A DNA stretch of 64,000 bases, from assembly GCF_023516615.1 (NCBI RefSeq), contig NZ_JAMGBF010000001.1, positions 124,001 through 188,000 of the forward strand, read 5' to 3'. Each line of letters begins with the position of its first letter. Position 1 is the first letter of the stretch. Source of the stretch: Streptomyces panaciradicis. Its GTDB lineage: Bacteria; Actinomycetota; Actinomycetes; Streptomycetales; Streptomycetaceae. This document shows, in pieces, positions 19,041 to 27,443 of this stretch. The notes below the pieces were generated by a model. It saw only the letters and a list, made by a program, of their open reading frames with translations, had not been told where the DNA came from and searched no databases. A program made the translations under genes and the position numbers.

Positions 19041-19159
19041 CTGTCCGCTCCGCTCCCGGAAAGACTCCGCGGCCGGCTGGGATGTGCCCTGACCAGTGAT
19101 CGTCACGGCCGGCCGCGGTGAGAGTCGGCGAGGCCGCGCACAATGGCGTGCGGGGCTCG

Positions 19160-19220
19160 GGCCTGTCCCTGTTCTCCCGTCCGCCCCGACGGGAAGAGCG
19201 GGACAGGCCTTCGTCGTTTT
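19160..19220 (+). terminator. Terminator after pckG
   Basis: Ten-bp perfect stem GGCCTGTCCC (19160-19169) with GGGACAGGCC (19200-19209), containing an inner CCCGT/ACGGG stem, followed by TTCGTCGTTTT. About 120 bases after the pckG stop. Confidence 0.8.
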
Positions 19221-19238
19221 CGGGTGCGGCCCGGTGGG

Positions 19239-19266
19239 GGCTTGTCGCGCAGTTCCCCGCGCCCCT
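19239..19266 (+). repeat. 28-bp dispersed repeat, left copy
   Basis: A 28-base element starting GGCTTGTCGCGCAG and ending CCGCGCCCCT is the exact reverse complement of 23762-23789. The two copies face each other across the TelA operon. This sequence type is a familiar high-copy intergenic repeat in Streptomyces chromosomes, by memory. It lies just beyond the 3' end of the operon. Confidence 0.75.
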
Positions 19267-19272
19267 TAGACA

Positions 19273-19866
19273 CTATGGTGAACGTTCTTCCAAGTAGCGG
19301 GTGTGGGTTTCCTGGCGGCGGGCCTCTGTCTCTCGCAGCGCCGCGGCCAGGGTCTCCGCCTCCTCCTGCAGGAGGGTGAGCTGTCGCTCCAGGTGGCGTT
19401 CCGGGGGGTCGGTGCCCGGGGTGAGGCGGGTCCACCAGCGGGTGCGTACGTAGCTGTCGACCGCCTCGGGGATGTCCTGCCGTACCGTCCGGGACAGGGT
19501 GTGGACGCCCTCCGGGTCGTGGGCGAGGAGTTCGGACGGCCGGCCCGGGTCCAGCAGGGCCGTGAGCAGGTCCGTCAGTTCCGTGAGGCGGCCCGCGGCG
19601 GCCGGGGGCAGGTCGACCTCCGCCAGGTAGGCGCACAGCTTCCCGAAGTCGGCCCGCAGCTCCTCCAGTTGGGCCGATGGCGACGGGAAGTCCGGCAGCG
19701 GCGGGCGTTCCGGTGGGGCGATCAGGGCGCCGGCGCCGTAGAGGCCGGCGACCACCACCGGCCAGTAGGGGCCCGCCAGACCCGTGAAGGTGAGCGCGAG
19801 GCCGGCGAGACCGCACACGCTGCCCGCGATGTTCTTGCGGGACTCCAGGTACTCACTGATAGCCAC
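19273..19866 (-). CDS. Membrane protein, last gene of the TelA/vWA operon
   Basis: 197 residues. Two short hydrophobic segments near the N-terminus (GSVCGLAGLALTFTGLAG, PVVVAGLYGAGALIA) form a probable hairpin, then a soluble helical domain ending in a coiled-coil-like, Glu/Arg-rich tail (LTLLQEEAETLAAALRETEA). GTG 19866 overlaps the vWA gene by 14 bases and has GAGGAG upstream, so it is translationally coupled to it. I do not recognise a named family; topology suggests a membrane anchor or partner for the TelA/vWA proteins. Confidence 0.8.
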   Translation of the reverse strand: MAISEYLESRKNIAGSVCGLAGLALTFTGLAGPYWPVVVAGLYGAGALIAPPERPPLPDFPSPSAQLEELRADFGKLCAYLAEVDLPPAAAGRLTELTDLLTALLDPGRPSELLAHDPEGVHTLSRTVRQDIPEAVDSYVRTRWWTRLTPGTDPPERHLERQLTLLQEEAETLAAALRETEARRQETHTRYLEERSP

Positions 19867-21382
19867 GGATCTCCTCGAAGGCGCCGTCCAGCGAGCCCTG
19901 CCGGGCGTCGAAGAGGCGGCCGCCGGTCAGGTCGGCGATGTGGGACAGCTCCTTGCGGTCGGAGTCGCCGAAGAGGATCGGGAAGACCGGGATCTCCCGC
20001 CGGCCGGCGGGCAGCGAGCGGTAGAAGGCGTCGAACTCCGCGGCCTTCGCGCCCGTCGTGTTCTCGCCGTCCGTCATCAGCACGATCGACGTGAACGTGT
20101 CGCGGTCGGTGCCGAGATGCCCGTACGCCTTCTCCAGCGAGGTGTAGATCGCGGTGTCGCCGTCGGCGGACAGGGCCCCGGTGTCCGCGCGAATCGCGTC
20201 GAGTCCGGCCTTGGGGTCGGCCGGGTCGACCACGTGCGTGCGCACGCTCTTGACTCCGGAACCGAACGGCATCAGCGTCACCGCCTCACGCTCGCGGAAG
20301 TCGCCCGTGAGGTCGGTCAGGGCCCGCTTCAGCCGGGCCAGCCGGTCGCCGTCCATCGAGCCGGAGGTGTCGAGGACGTAGACGGTGCGGGAGGGGCGGC
20401 GCAGCTCGTTCTCATAGGAGTGCAGCAGGCCGTCGGCGACGGAACGGGAGCCCGGGAAGGGCAGTTCGCGGCGGCGGGCGGTGTCGAGGCCGGGCGCGGG
20501 CGGCACGGACGGGATCACCGGGCGGCGGTGGGTCGTGGTGGTGATCCGCCGCTGGATCGCCGGCGTGCGCAGCGCCTCGGTCAGACGGCGGACCTCCTCG
20601 CGGGTCGCCGCGCCGGTGCCGGCGAGCGAGGAGAGCGGGTAGTCGGCCGTCACCACGCCGTCCTTGGGGCGGATCACGGTCAGGCCGGGGATGCCCGCGA
20701 GGACGGACTCGTAGTTGAGGAGCGCGTCGACGTTCGCCCGCCGCTTGTACGCCGTCGCCAGCCAGCCCGACGAACCCGACGTCAGCTTCTGCCCCTGGAA
20801 GAACTCCTTCAGACGGGGAGTCGCCTTCGCCACGTCCGCGTCGGTGAGTGCCGACTGGGCGCCGGAGAGCGCGGAGGCGACCGAGATCAGGGTGGAGAAA
20901 CCGGAGTTGGAGCGGGCCGGGTCCGTCATGCCGTAGGTCAGTCTTCCGTCCTGTACGGCCTTTTCCACCTGGGACCAGGTGACGTTCCGCGGCTGCCAGC
21001 CGAGCGCCCGCACGGTGGCCGTCCGGACGCCGACGGCCACCGGGCTCGACATGACCGGTGTCTCCGAGACGACCTTCCTCGCCGCCTCGGGGCGCAGCCG
21101 CAGATAGTCGTCCGACGACAGCCACACGGCGTCGTAGCGGCCGTCCGCCCGGCCGGACGCCAGCAGGTTCACGGCGTCGAGGGTGCCCATGTAGGTGGGG
21201 CGGACCCGGAGCCCGGTGTCCTTGCGGACCTGCTCCAGGACGGGCGCCATGTCGGCGAGCTCGCTGGAGGCGAGGACGCGCAGGGCGCCGGGCTCGGGGG
21301 CGGCGGGGTCGTCCTTGTGGGCCGTGCTGCACGCGCTCAGCAGGGCGGCCGCCGACAGGACGGCGGTGAGCGTGCGTCTCAC
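19853..21382 (-). CDS. Lipoprotein fusing a periplasmic-binding fold to a vWA domain
   Basis: 509 residues. Lipoprotein signal with lipobox LSAC (Cys18). Residues about 33-290 are a PBP-II type binding domain with the SNSG segment at 158-161 (DPARSNSGFSTL), as in sulfate, molybdate and phosphate binding proteins. Residues about 332-509 are a von Willebrand A domain with a complete MIDAS: DTSGS at 338-342, a threonine in GDTAIYTSL near 410 and the acidic MTDGENT near 436. Such domains bind divalent metal and protein partners outside the cell. GTG 21382 overlaps the telA stop. The fusion of solute-binding and vWA modules is unusual. Confidence 0.85.
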   Translation of the reverse strand: MRRTLTAVLSAAALLSACSTAHKDDPAAPEPGALRVLASSELADMAPVLEQVRKDTGLRVRPTYMGTLDAVNLLASGRADGRYDAVWLSSDDYLRLRPEAARKVVSETPVMSSPVAVGVRTATVRALGWQPRNVTWSQVEKAVQDGRLTYGMTDPARSNSGFSTLISVASALSGAQSALTDADVAKATPRLKEFFQGQKLTSGSSGWLATAYKRRANVDALLNYESVLAGIPGLTVIRPKDGVVTADYPLSSLAGTGAATREEVRRLTEALRTPAIQRRITTTTHRRPVIPSVPPAPGLDTARRRELPFPGSRSVADGLLHSYENELRRPSRTVYVLDTSGSMDGDRLARLKRALTDLTGDFREREAVTLMPFGSGVKSVRTHVVDPADPKAGLDAIRADTGALSADGDTAIYTSLEKAYGHLGTDRDTFTSIVLMTDGENTTGAKAAEFDAFYRSLPAGRREIPVFPILFGDSDRKELSHIADLTGGRLFDARQGSLDGAFEEIRGYQ

Positions 21383-22608
21383 GCGAGACCCCCTTCCAGG
21401 GCGCCCCGCGACCGGCTGCGCTCCAAGTAGGCGCTCGCGGACTGGAGTTCGGCCGTCAGGTTCTCCACGGTCGTCGCCATCGCCTCGGTCGCCTGGACCT
21501 TGTAGGTGTCGATCGCGTCCAGCGTCCGGTAGATCTGCTGGAACGCGGCGCGCAGGGTCTCGGCCCCCACGGCCGGGTCCGCGGCGATCCGCTGGATCTC
21601 CCCGCTCTGCGTGGCCAGCATCTCCGCGTTCCCCCGGATCAGGTCCTCCGTGGTCCCGCGCAGGGCGTTGACCTGCTCGACGACCTTCTTCTGGTTGTCC
21701 AGCGCGGACGCCAGCATCACCGAGATGCGCAGGGCGGACACGGTGGTCGTGGCGGCCCGGTCGACGCCCTTGATCAGTTCGTCGTTGTTGCGGCGTACGA
21801 CGTCCATGGCGAGGTAGCCCTGGGCGCACACCGCGAGCTGGGTGAGCAGGTCCTGGTGCTTCTGCCGGACCGGGAAGAGCACGTCGGCCCGCAGACCGTC
21901 GGCCGTGTCGGGGTCCGCGACGCCGGCGATGTGCTGCTCCACGGCCGCGTCCAGGGCCTCGGTGTGCACGACGTACTCCTGCAGCTTGCCCATGGTCTCC
22001 CACAGGCGGACCCGCTCGGTCTGCAACGCGGCGTTGTCCCGGCGCAGTTCGTCCTGGCCGCCGCGCAGCGAGCCCACGATTCTGTTCAAGGTGCCCTGCG
22101 CGGAGGCGTACTTGGCGACGTGGTCGCGCAGCCTGTTCCCGCCGGGCAGCCGGGAGAGGAGCTTGCGTCCCTTGCCCGCGGGCAGGTCCCGGGGGTCCAG
22201 GTCCTCGACGACCCGCCGGAGTTCGACCAGCGAGCCGGCGACCTTCGACGGGGCGTCCCCGCCCTTGCCCGGCAGGCTGCGGACGGTCCGCTCCAGCATC
22301 CGGTTGGACTGCGCGGCCGCGGACCGCATCTCGCCGGCGCCCAGGCTGGTGATCTCGCCGACCTTGCCGGCGAACTCCGGCGAGCGGGCGTCGAGGGCGG
22401 CGAGCCCGGCGACGTAGGCGGAGGCCTTGGCGGCCATGTCGGCGCGGACGCCGTCGTCCACCGGCACGAGTCCGCCGGCCTTGTCCCGCGGCACGGGCGC
22501 GACCGCGTCGGGCGGGGTCAGTGTGAAGACGTCGTCCCCGCTGAGGGTGGGCTGATGGCTGTGCTGAGCTGTGTCGTCGAAGCCGTTCACAGAAGTGCCC
22601 CCGTTCAT
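21379..22608 (-). CDS. telA: TelA-family (toxic anion resistance) protein
   Basis: 409 residues of mostly helical sequence. Matches the TelA/KlaA family by its central segment LPGGNRLRDHVAKYASAQ with the following GTLNRIVGSLRGGQDELRRD, the LQEYVVHTEALD region, and the conserved LTQLAVCAQGYLAMDVVRRN and NNDELIKGVDRAATTTVSAL. TelA proteins occur in tellurite and other stress-response clusters with vWA proteins; their biochemical activity is unclear. ATG 22608 overlaps the upstream stop by 4 bp; a GTG at 22590 preceded by GGGGG is an alternative start. Confidence 0.88.
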   Translation of the reverse strand: MNGGTSVNGFDDTAQHSHQPTLSGDDVFTLTPPDAVAPVPRDKAGGLVPVDDGVRADMAAKASAYVAGLAALDARSPEFAGKVGEITSLGAGEMRSAAAQSNRMLERTVRSLPGKGGDAPSKVAGSLVELRRVVEDLDPRDLPAGKGRKLLSRLPGGNRLRDHVAKYASAQGTLNRIVGSLRGGQDELRRDNAALQTERVRLWETMGKLQEYVVHTEALDAAVEQHIAGVADPDTADGLRADVLFPVRQKHQDLLTQLAVCAQGYLAMDVVRRNNDELIKGVDRAATTTVSALRISVMLASALDNQKKVVEQVNALRGTTEDLIRGNAEMLATQSGEIQRIAADPAVGAETLRAAFQQIYRTLDAIDTYKVQATEAMATTVENLTAELQSASAYLERSRSRGALEGGLA

Positions 22609-23699
22609 CCGCGCGCCCGGCGCGCCATCTCGTGCAGCACCGCGGAGGTGGGCACGGGCGCCTGCCGGACGCCGGTCAGTCGTTGCCTGAGGTAGGTGGT
22701 GTCCGTGGCGAACTCGGACGCGTCGCCCTGCGGCCGGAACCCGTGCCGCACCGCGAGCCGCCGCAACTCCTTGTCCGTGCTGAGGAGTTCGGCGAGTGCC
22801 TTGCCGTCGTCCGTCAGCGGTACGACGGTGTGGTCGCTGTCGACCGTGGTGTCCGGGTAGAGCACCACCAGGTCGTCGGGCTTCTGTCCGCCCGCGAGCA
22901 GCGAGGCGACCTGCGACTCGTAGACCCAGACCAGCGGGTTGCCGGCCCCGCTGACGAAGTCCCGGAAGACCGCGTCCGAGCCGGTCTGCTGGGCGCCCTG
23001 CACGGTGACGAGCTTCTTCAGCAGCGGTCCCGTGCGGTCGAGGCCGCTCCTGTCGGCGACGACCCGGCCGCCGTTGGCCACGTAGGAGGCGGCGGCGAGG
23101 TAGAGGGCGCCGGAGTTGGAGGACTCCGGGTCGGTGCTGGAGATGAACAGGGTTCCGCTCAACTCGCCGTACTTGCTCGCCCCCTTGAGCTGCTGCCAGG
23201 TCCGGTCGTGGCGGGCGGCGTCCAGCAGGGCGGTCATCCGCACCGTGCCGCGGTGTCCGGTGTCGAGGGTCGCCAGGCCGTTCGCCGCGAGGACCTGGGC
23301 GGCGCTGCGGTGGGCCACGACGACGAGCGGCGAGTAGAAGGGCCGCGGGAGGGTGCCGCGCACCCGGTGGCGGGCGGCCAGTTCGACGGCGGGCGCCTGG
23401 CTGGACGGGAAGGCCAGGTCGTAGCCCTTGAGATCGAGTCCCTCCATGGCCCAGGACCCCGAGGTCTCGGCCTTCACGGTGTAGCCCTTGGCGGCGAGGG
23501 CCTTCACCACTGCGGGGTCGGCGAAGTACTCGGCCTTCTCCGACCCGATCACCATGCGCACGGTCTTCGTTGCCGTGCCCTTGTCGTCCGCTTCCCGGCC
23601 CGCGAGGACGGCAGCCACCACGCCACCCATCAACACGACCGCGAGGACGATCCCTACGATGCGTCTCACGCCGTGGAGAGTGCTCGCGGAACCCAACAT
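22605..23699 (-). CDS. Membrane-anchored PBP-like protein, first gene of the TelA operon
   Basis: 364 residues. One N-terminal membrane segment (IVGIVLAVVLMGGVVAAVLAG) and an extracellular substrate-binding fold. The SSTDPESSNSGALYLAAAS segment parallels DPARSNSGFSTL in the vWA fusion protein two genes downstream, so the operon encodes two related binding domains, one anchored by a helix and one as a lipoprotein. No ABC permease or ATPase is nearby, so transport is unlikely; sensing or scaffolding is an inference. Start 23699 (ATG) or 23669 (GTG) cannot be separated; neither has a good ribosome binding site. Confidence 0.8.
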   Translation of the reverse strand: MLGSASTLHGVRRIVGIVLAVVLMGGVVAAVLAGREADDKGTATKTVRMVIGSEKAEYFADPAVVKALAAKGYTVKAETSGSWAMEGLDLKGYDLAFPSSQAPAVELAARHRVRGTLPRPFYSPLVVVAHRSAAQVLAANGLATLDTGHRGTVRMTALLDAARHDRTWQQLKGASKYGELSGTLFISSTDPESSNSGALYLAAASYVANGGRVVADRSGLDRTGPLLKKLVTVQGAQQTGSDAVFRDFVSGAGNPLVWVYESQVASLLAGGQKPDDLVVLYPDTTVDSDHTVVPLTDDGKALAELLSTDKELRRLAVRHGFRPQGDASEFATDTTYLRQRLTGVRQAPVPTSAVLHEMARRARG

Positions 23700-23761
23700 T
23701 CCCCGCCGTCAAGCATGAACGGGGGGTGACATACCTGCCCCGGCCCTGCAACGCGCCCCTG

Positions 23762-23789
23762 AGGGGCGCGGGGAACTGCGCGACAAGCC
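23762..23789 (-). repeat. 28-bp dispersed repeat, right copy
   Basis: Exact inverted copy of 19239-19266. Here it is preceded by a near-perfect 19-base hairpin (CGCGCCCCT-G-AGGGGCGCG, 23753-23771) and followed by CACGACGAACCCGCACCCGC. Located about 60 bases upstream of the first gene of the TelA operon. Confidence 0.75.
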
Positions 23790-23919
23790 ACGACGAACCC
23801 GCACCCGCCGACGAGCAGGCGCCCTACGGCGACAAGGCGCCCCCGCTCAAGCCGACGCAGTGCATGGCACCCGGTCCGCGCGTCGCTGCGGGTGCACGCG
23901 GACCGGGGCCGTCAGAGAG

Positions 23920-23941
23920 AGCCCCGCGGGGAAGCGGGGCT
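23920..23941 (-). terminator. Hairpin overlapping the stop of the small conserved gene
   Basis: AGCCCCGC (23920-23927) and GCGGGGCT (23934-23941) form a perfect 8-bp stem with a GGGGAA-type loop. It overlaps the stop codon of the minus-strand gene and is followed by a pyrimidine-rich TCTCTCTGAC. Confidence 0.6.
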
Positions 23942-24357
23942 CAGGTGGACGCCAGCTCGCACGGCTCCAGCGCGGCCGCGTGGACGTCCATCTGCTCGGC
24001 GGCGAGGATCGCCGCCGCCGTGTCGGCGCGGGAGGCCGCCACGACCAGGGCGCGGCCCGCGAGGGCGTGAGCCCGCTCGTGCAGGGCCGTGACGTCGGCG
24101 TCGGACGGCGCGGACGTCAGCCGGGCCGGCGTCGCGCCGCCGCGCAGCCGGGCCACCTGCCGGGCGAGCCGCTCCGCCGCCTCGTCGAGGCCGGGGGAGG
24201 GGGCCACCGCCCGCAGCTCGTCCGTCACGGTCAGCAGGGCCGCGAGATGACCGGCGAGCTGGATGTCCAGCTCCTCCTCGCGGGAGCGGTGGGGGAAGTC
24301 GGAGGTCGTGCCGGCCATCGTGCTGTGGACCGACTTGGTGCGGATCGGTTCGTACAT
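23941..24357 (-). CDS. Conserved hypothetical helical protein
   Basis: 138 residues, acidic, predicted almost wholly helical: REEELDIQLAGHLAALLTVT, DELRAV, then LDEAAERLARQVARLRGG and LHERAHALAGRALVVAASRA. No signal peptide, no membrane segment, one cysteine near the C-terminus. I do not recognise the family; the overall look is of a small actinobacterial accessory protein. ATG 24357 follows AGGAGG with good spacing. The promoter carries a Fur-like inverted repeat, which is the only hint to its role. Confidence 0.75.
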   Translation of the reverse strand: MYEPIRTKSVHSTMAGTTSDFPHRSREEELDIQLAGHLAALLTVTDELRAVAPSPGLDEAAERLARQVARLRGGATPARLTSAPSDADVTALHERAHALAGRALVVAASRADTAAAILAAEQMDVHAAALEPCELAST

Positions 24358-24386
24358 GGATGGCCTCCTGTGCTGTCAGGAAGCCA

Positions 24387-24415
24387 TCCTAGCTTAGATT
24401 CCGTCTAAAGTTGAG
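24387..24415 (-). promoter_or_regulatory. Promoter with Fur/PerR-like inverted repeat in the spacer
   Basis: TTAGA-TTCCG-TCTAA (24394-24408) has the 15-base layout of Fur-superfamily boxes. On the minus strand it lies precisely between a weak -35 CTCAAC (24415-24410) and a good -10 TAGGAT (24392-24387) with a 17-base spacer, the classic position for repression. The start codon follows about 30 bases later. Confidence 0.5.
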
Positions 24416-24445
24416 TGAACTGCAAAGATCAGGGGCGGTGGAGGT

Positions 24446-25657
24446 TTACGGCTGACCGTAGCCGTCCAGGAAGCGTCCGATCCGGCCCATGGCGTCCCTC
24501 AGGTCCGTGACCGTCGGCAGGGTCACGACCCGGAAGTGATCGTGCTCGGGCCAGTTGAAGCCGGTCCCCTGCACGACCATGATCTTCTCGTTGCGCAGCA
24601 GGTCCAGCACCATCCGCCGGTCGTCCTTGATCTTGAACACCTTGGGGTCGAGCCGCGGGAACAGGTACAGGGCGCCCTTGGGCCGTACGCAGCTCACGCC
24701 GGGGATCTGCGTGAGCAGCTCGTACGCGGTGTCCATCTGCTCCTTCAGCCGGCCGCCCGGCAGCACCAGGTCGTTGATGGACTGACGGCCGCTGAGCGCG
24801 GCGACCACGCCGTGCTGACCCGGCATGTTCGCGCACAGCCGCATGTTCGCGAGGATCGTCAGGCCCTCGATGTAGGAGTCGGCGTGGGCCCGCGGCCCGG
24901 AGATCGACATCCAGCCGACCCGGTACCCGGCCACCCGGTAGGCCTTCGACATGCCGTTGAAGGTCAGGGTCAGCAGGTCCGGGGCGACCGCGGCCGTCGG
25001 GGTGTGGGTGGCGCCGTCGTAGAGGATCTTGTCGTAGATCTCGTCGGAGCAGACCAGCAGGTTGTTGCGGCGGGCGATGTCGGTGAGCCCCTTGATGACC
25101 GCCTCGTCGTAGACGGCCCCCGTCGGGTTGTTGGGGTTGATGATGACGATCGCCTTGGTGCGGTCGGTGACCTTGCGCTCGACGTCGGCGAGGTCGGGCA
25201 TCCAGTCGGACTGCTCGTCGCAGCGGTAGTGCACGGCGGTGCCGCCCGACAGCGACACCGCGGCCGTCCACAGCGGGTAGTCGGGGGCCGGTACGAGGAC
25301 CTCGTCGCCGTCGTCCAGGAGCCCCTGCATCGCCATCACGATCAGCTCGGAGACGCCGTTGCCGATGAAGACGTGCTCGACGTCGGTCTCGATGCCGAGG
25401 GTCTGGTTGTGCATGACGACCGCCCGGCGCGCGGCCAGCAGGCCCTTCGCGTCGCCGTAGCCGTGCGCGGAGGAGACGTTCCTGAGGACGTCCTCCAGGA
25501 TCTCCGGCGGGCACTCGAAGCCGAACGCCGCCGGATTGCCGGTGTTCAGCTTGAGGATGCGGTGCCCGGCCGCCTCCAGCCGCATCGCCTCCTCGAGCAC
25601 CGGACCGCGGATCTCGTAACAGACGTTGGCGAGCTTCGTCGACTGGATCACCTGCAT
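24446..25657 (-). CDS. Alanine-type PLP aminotransferase
   Basis: 403 residues. Fold-type I aminotransferase of the AlaA/AlaT group, moving an amino group between glutamate and pyruvate or a similar keto acid. Key parts: GYGDAKGLLAAR, PAPDYPLW, the NPNNPTGAVY turn, SDEIYDKILYDG, the PLP lysine in FNGMSKAYRVAGYRVGW, and RLDPKVF near the C-terminus. ATG 25657 (MQVIQSTKLANVCYEIRGPV) is chosen because the conserved protein begins there; the frame runs 17 codons further up to a GTG at 25708. Monocistronic and divergent from the next gene. Confidence 0.9.
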   Translation of the reverse strand: MQVIQSTKLANVCYEIRGPVLEEAMRLEAAGHRILKLNTGNPAAFGFECPPEILEDVLRNVSSAHGYGDAKGLLAARRAVVMHNQTLGIETDVEHVFIGNGVSELIVMAMQGLLDDGDEVLVPAPDYPLWTAAVSLSGGTAVHYRCDEQSDWMPDLADVERKVTDRTKAIVIINPNNPTGAVYDEAVIKGLTDIARRNNLLVCSDEIYDKILYDGATHTPTAAVAPDLLTLTFNGMSKAYRVAGYRVGWMSISGPRAHADSYIEGLTILANMRLCANMPGQHGVVAALSGRQSINDLVLPGGRLKEQMDTAYELLTQIPGVSCVRPKGALYLFPRLDPKVFKIKDDRRMVLDLLRNEKIMVVQGTGFNWPEHDHFRVVTLPTVTDLRDAMGRIGRFLDGYGQP

Positions 25658-25782
25658 GTCAGGGAGCTTACGGCCCGGTAACGCCTTTCGGGCCGTGTTT
25701 TCCGCCACGTGAGACGCGTGGTTTGTGCTGTTATCGCCGGTAGCTGTCTCGGCGGCCCCACCCGTCTCTACAATGCGCGGCC

Positions 25783-26457
25783 ATGTCGAGGCCAGCCGAG
25801 TACGAGAACGGGGCGCAGGGGACGGGCGTCACCCACCCTCCGGTGGACGGTGGTGTGCAGGACCCGCCGAGTGTGTACCACCCGCAACAGCAGCCGGCGC
25901 CCTCCTACGAGGAGTACGCCGACCCCGCCGCCGCGCACGGCTGGCAGAACGCCTACGACGAGACGGCCCGGCTGCCCGCCGTGGTGCCGGACGCCGACCG
26001 TCCCCGGCCGCGCACCGCCCCCGGCCACCGTGCCCGGCGCCGGCCCAGCCGCTGGCGTTCGCCGCGGGCCGCGGTCGCGGGCGCGGTGGGCGCCGTGTCG
26101 GTCGCCGCCGTGATCGCCGGGTTCTCCTTCTCGGGCGCCTCCGCGGGCGGGACCGGCGGGAAGGAGACGCACCCGGGGCCGTCGGCCACCGACCTGCCCG
26201 CGCCCACCGGCCAGGAGGAGTCCGCCGCGAGCGGCGACGCACCCGCGTCCACCGGCGGCGCGCCGACCTCCGCGACGCCCGCGAAGGACGCCGCGACGCC
26301 CGGGGACACGACCCCGTCCGCGAGCCCGACGGTCACCGCCACGGCCTCTCCGCAGCCCTCCGCCCCCGCCACCACGTCCGGGTCCGACCCCGTCGAGACG
26401 ACCTACGCGCCCGGCAACTCCGGCAACAACCCCGGTCACGGCAAGCGGCCCCGGTAA
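25783..26457 (+). CDS. Proline/alanine-rich single-pass membrane protein
   Basis: 224 residues. A cytoplasmic proline-rich region of about 85 residues with an Arg-rich patch (APGHRARRRPSRWRSPRA), one membrane helix (AVAGAVGAVSVAAVIAGFSF), then a low-complexity extracellular tail of about 120 residues rich in Ala, Pro, Ser, Thr and Gly, as in cell-wall-spanning or mucin-like proteins. No catalytic motif. Function unknown. Confidence 0.75.
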   Translation: MSRPAEYENGAQGTGVTHPPVDGGVQDPPSVYHPQQQPAPSYEEYADPAAAHGWQNAYDETARLPAVVPDADRPRPRTAPGHRARRRPSRWRSPRAAVAGAVGAVSVAAVIAGFSFSGASAGGTGGKETHPGPSATDLPAPTGQEESAASGDAPASTGGAPTSATPAKDAATPGDTTPSASPTVTATASPQPSAPATTSGSDPVETTYAPGNSGNNPGHGKRPR

Positions 26458-26552
26458 TCGGTCGGTGGCGCAAAGCCCCTCCCTGCCGCGGTCCTGAAAC
26501 GACTCCTTGCCCCGCCACCCCTCTCCCCTCACAATGCCCATGACAAATACGC

Positions 26553-26579
26553 GGGCGACCGGAAGACCTCCGGTCGCCC
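26553..26579 (+). promoter_or_regulatory. Leader hairpin before the secreted protease
   Basis: Perfect 11-bp stem GGGCGACCGGA (26553-26563) with TCCGGTCGCCC (26569-26579) and a 5-base loop, ending 23 bases before the start codon. It could be a terminator for the upstream gene, but it lacks a U-tract and is close to the start, so a leader structure affecting translation or RNA stability is also possible. Confidence 0.45.
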
Positions 26580-26602
26580 AAGTCGTAAGAGGGGACCCCC
26601 AC

Positions 26603-27442
26603 ATGAAGAAGCCTCTCGGCGCCGTCGTCACCGCCCTGGTACTGGCCGGGGCCGGCGCGGCACCCGCGGTCGCGGCGCCCGTCAAGGACAGCGCCGCACC
26701 CACCCTGCAGGCCGTCAACTTCGCCGGCACCGTCTCGCTCAGCAACTGCTCCGGCTCGGTCATCCGCTTCCCCAACTCCGCGGACACCGACCCGGCGCTG
26801 GTCATGACCAACGGCCACTGCCTGGAGACCGGCTTCCCGTCGCCCGGCGAGGTCATCACCGGCCAGTCCTCCAGCCGCTCCTTCGGACTGCTGAACTCCT
26901 CCGGCAGCCGTATCGCCACGCTGCGGGCCAACCAGGTCGTCTACTCGACGATGACCGACACGGACGTCACCATCTACCGGCTGACGACCACGTACTCCGC
27001 GATCAGGAGCTCGTACGGCATCAGCCCGCTGACCGTGCAGGACACGCACCCCACGGCCGGCACCGCGATCACGGTCGTCTCCGGCTACTGGAAGCGGACC
27101 TACGCCTGCAACATCGACGGCTTCGTCTACCGCCTGAAGGAGGGCGACTGGACCTGGAAGGACTCGGTCCGCTACACCTCCGCCTGCCAGACCATCGGCG
27201 GCACCTCCGGCTCGCCGGTGATCGACAACGCCACCGGCAAGGTCGTCGCCGTCAACAACACCGGCAACGAGGACGGCGAGCGCTGCACGGAGAACAACCC
27301 GTGCGAGGTCGACGCGAGCGGCAACGTCACCGTCCGCCAGGGCATCAACTACGCCGAGGAGACCTACCAGATCCCGGCCTGCTTCACCACGGGCAACAAG
27401 CTGAACCTGAGCGCGAGCGGCTGCACCCTGCCCAAGCCGTAG
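26603..27442 (+). CDS. Secreted trypsin-like serine protease
   Basis: 279 residues. Sec signal peptide (KKPLGAVVTALVLAGAGAAP, cut near AVAA), then a trypsin/V8-like domain. The triad is visible: His in MTNGHCLE, Asp in TDTDVTIYRL, and Ser in the GTSGSPVIDN motif. Four or more cysteines suggest disulfides. Residue context around Ser resembles glutamyl endopeptidase-like S1 members, though specificity is not certain. GAGGGG precedes ATG 26603. Monocistronic, convergent with the D-aminoacylase gene, with 1 base between stops. Confidence 0.88.
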   Translation: MKKPLGAVVTALVLAGAGAAPAVAAPVKDSAAPTLQAVNFAGTVSLSNCSGSVIRFPNSADTDPALVMTNGHCLETGFPSPGEVITGQSSSRSFGLLNSSGSRIATLRANQVVYSTMTDTDVTIYRLTTTYSAIRSSYGISPLTVQDTHPTAGTAITVVSGYWKRTYACNIDGFVYRLKEGDWTWKDSVRYTSACQTIGGTSGSPVIDNATGKVVAVNNTGNEDGERCTENNPCEVDASGNVTVRQGINYAEETYQIPACFTTGNKLNLSASGCTLPKP

Positions 27443-27443
27443 C

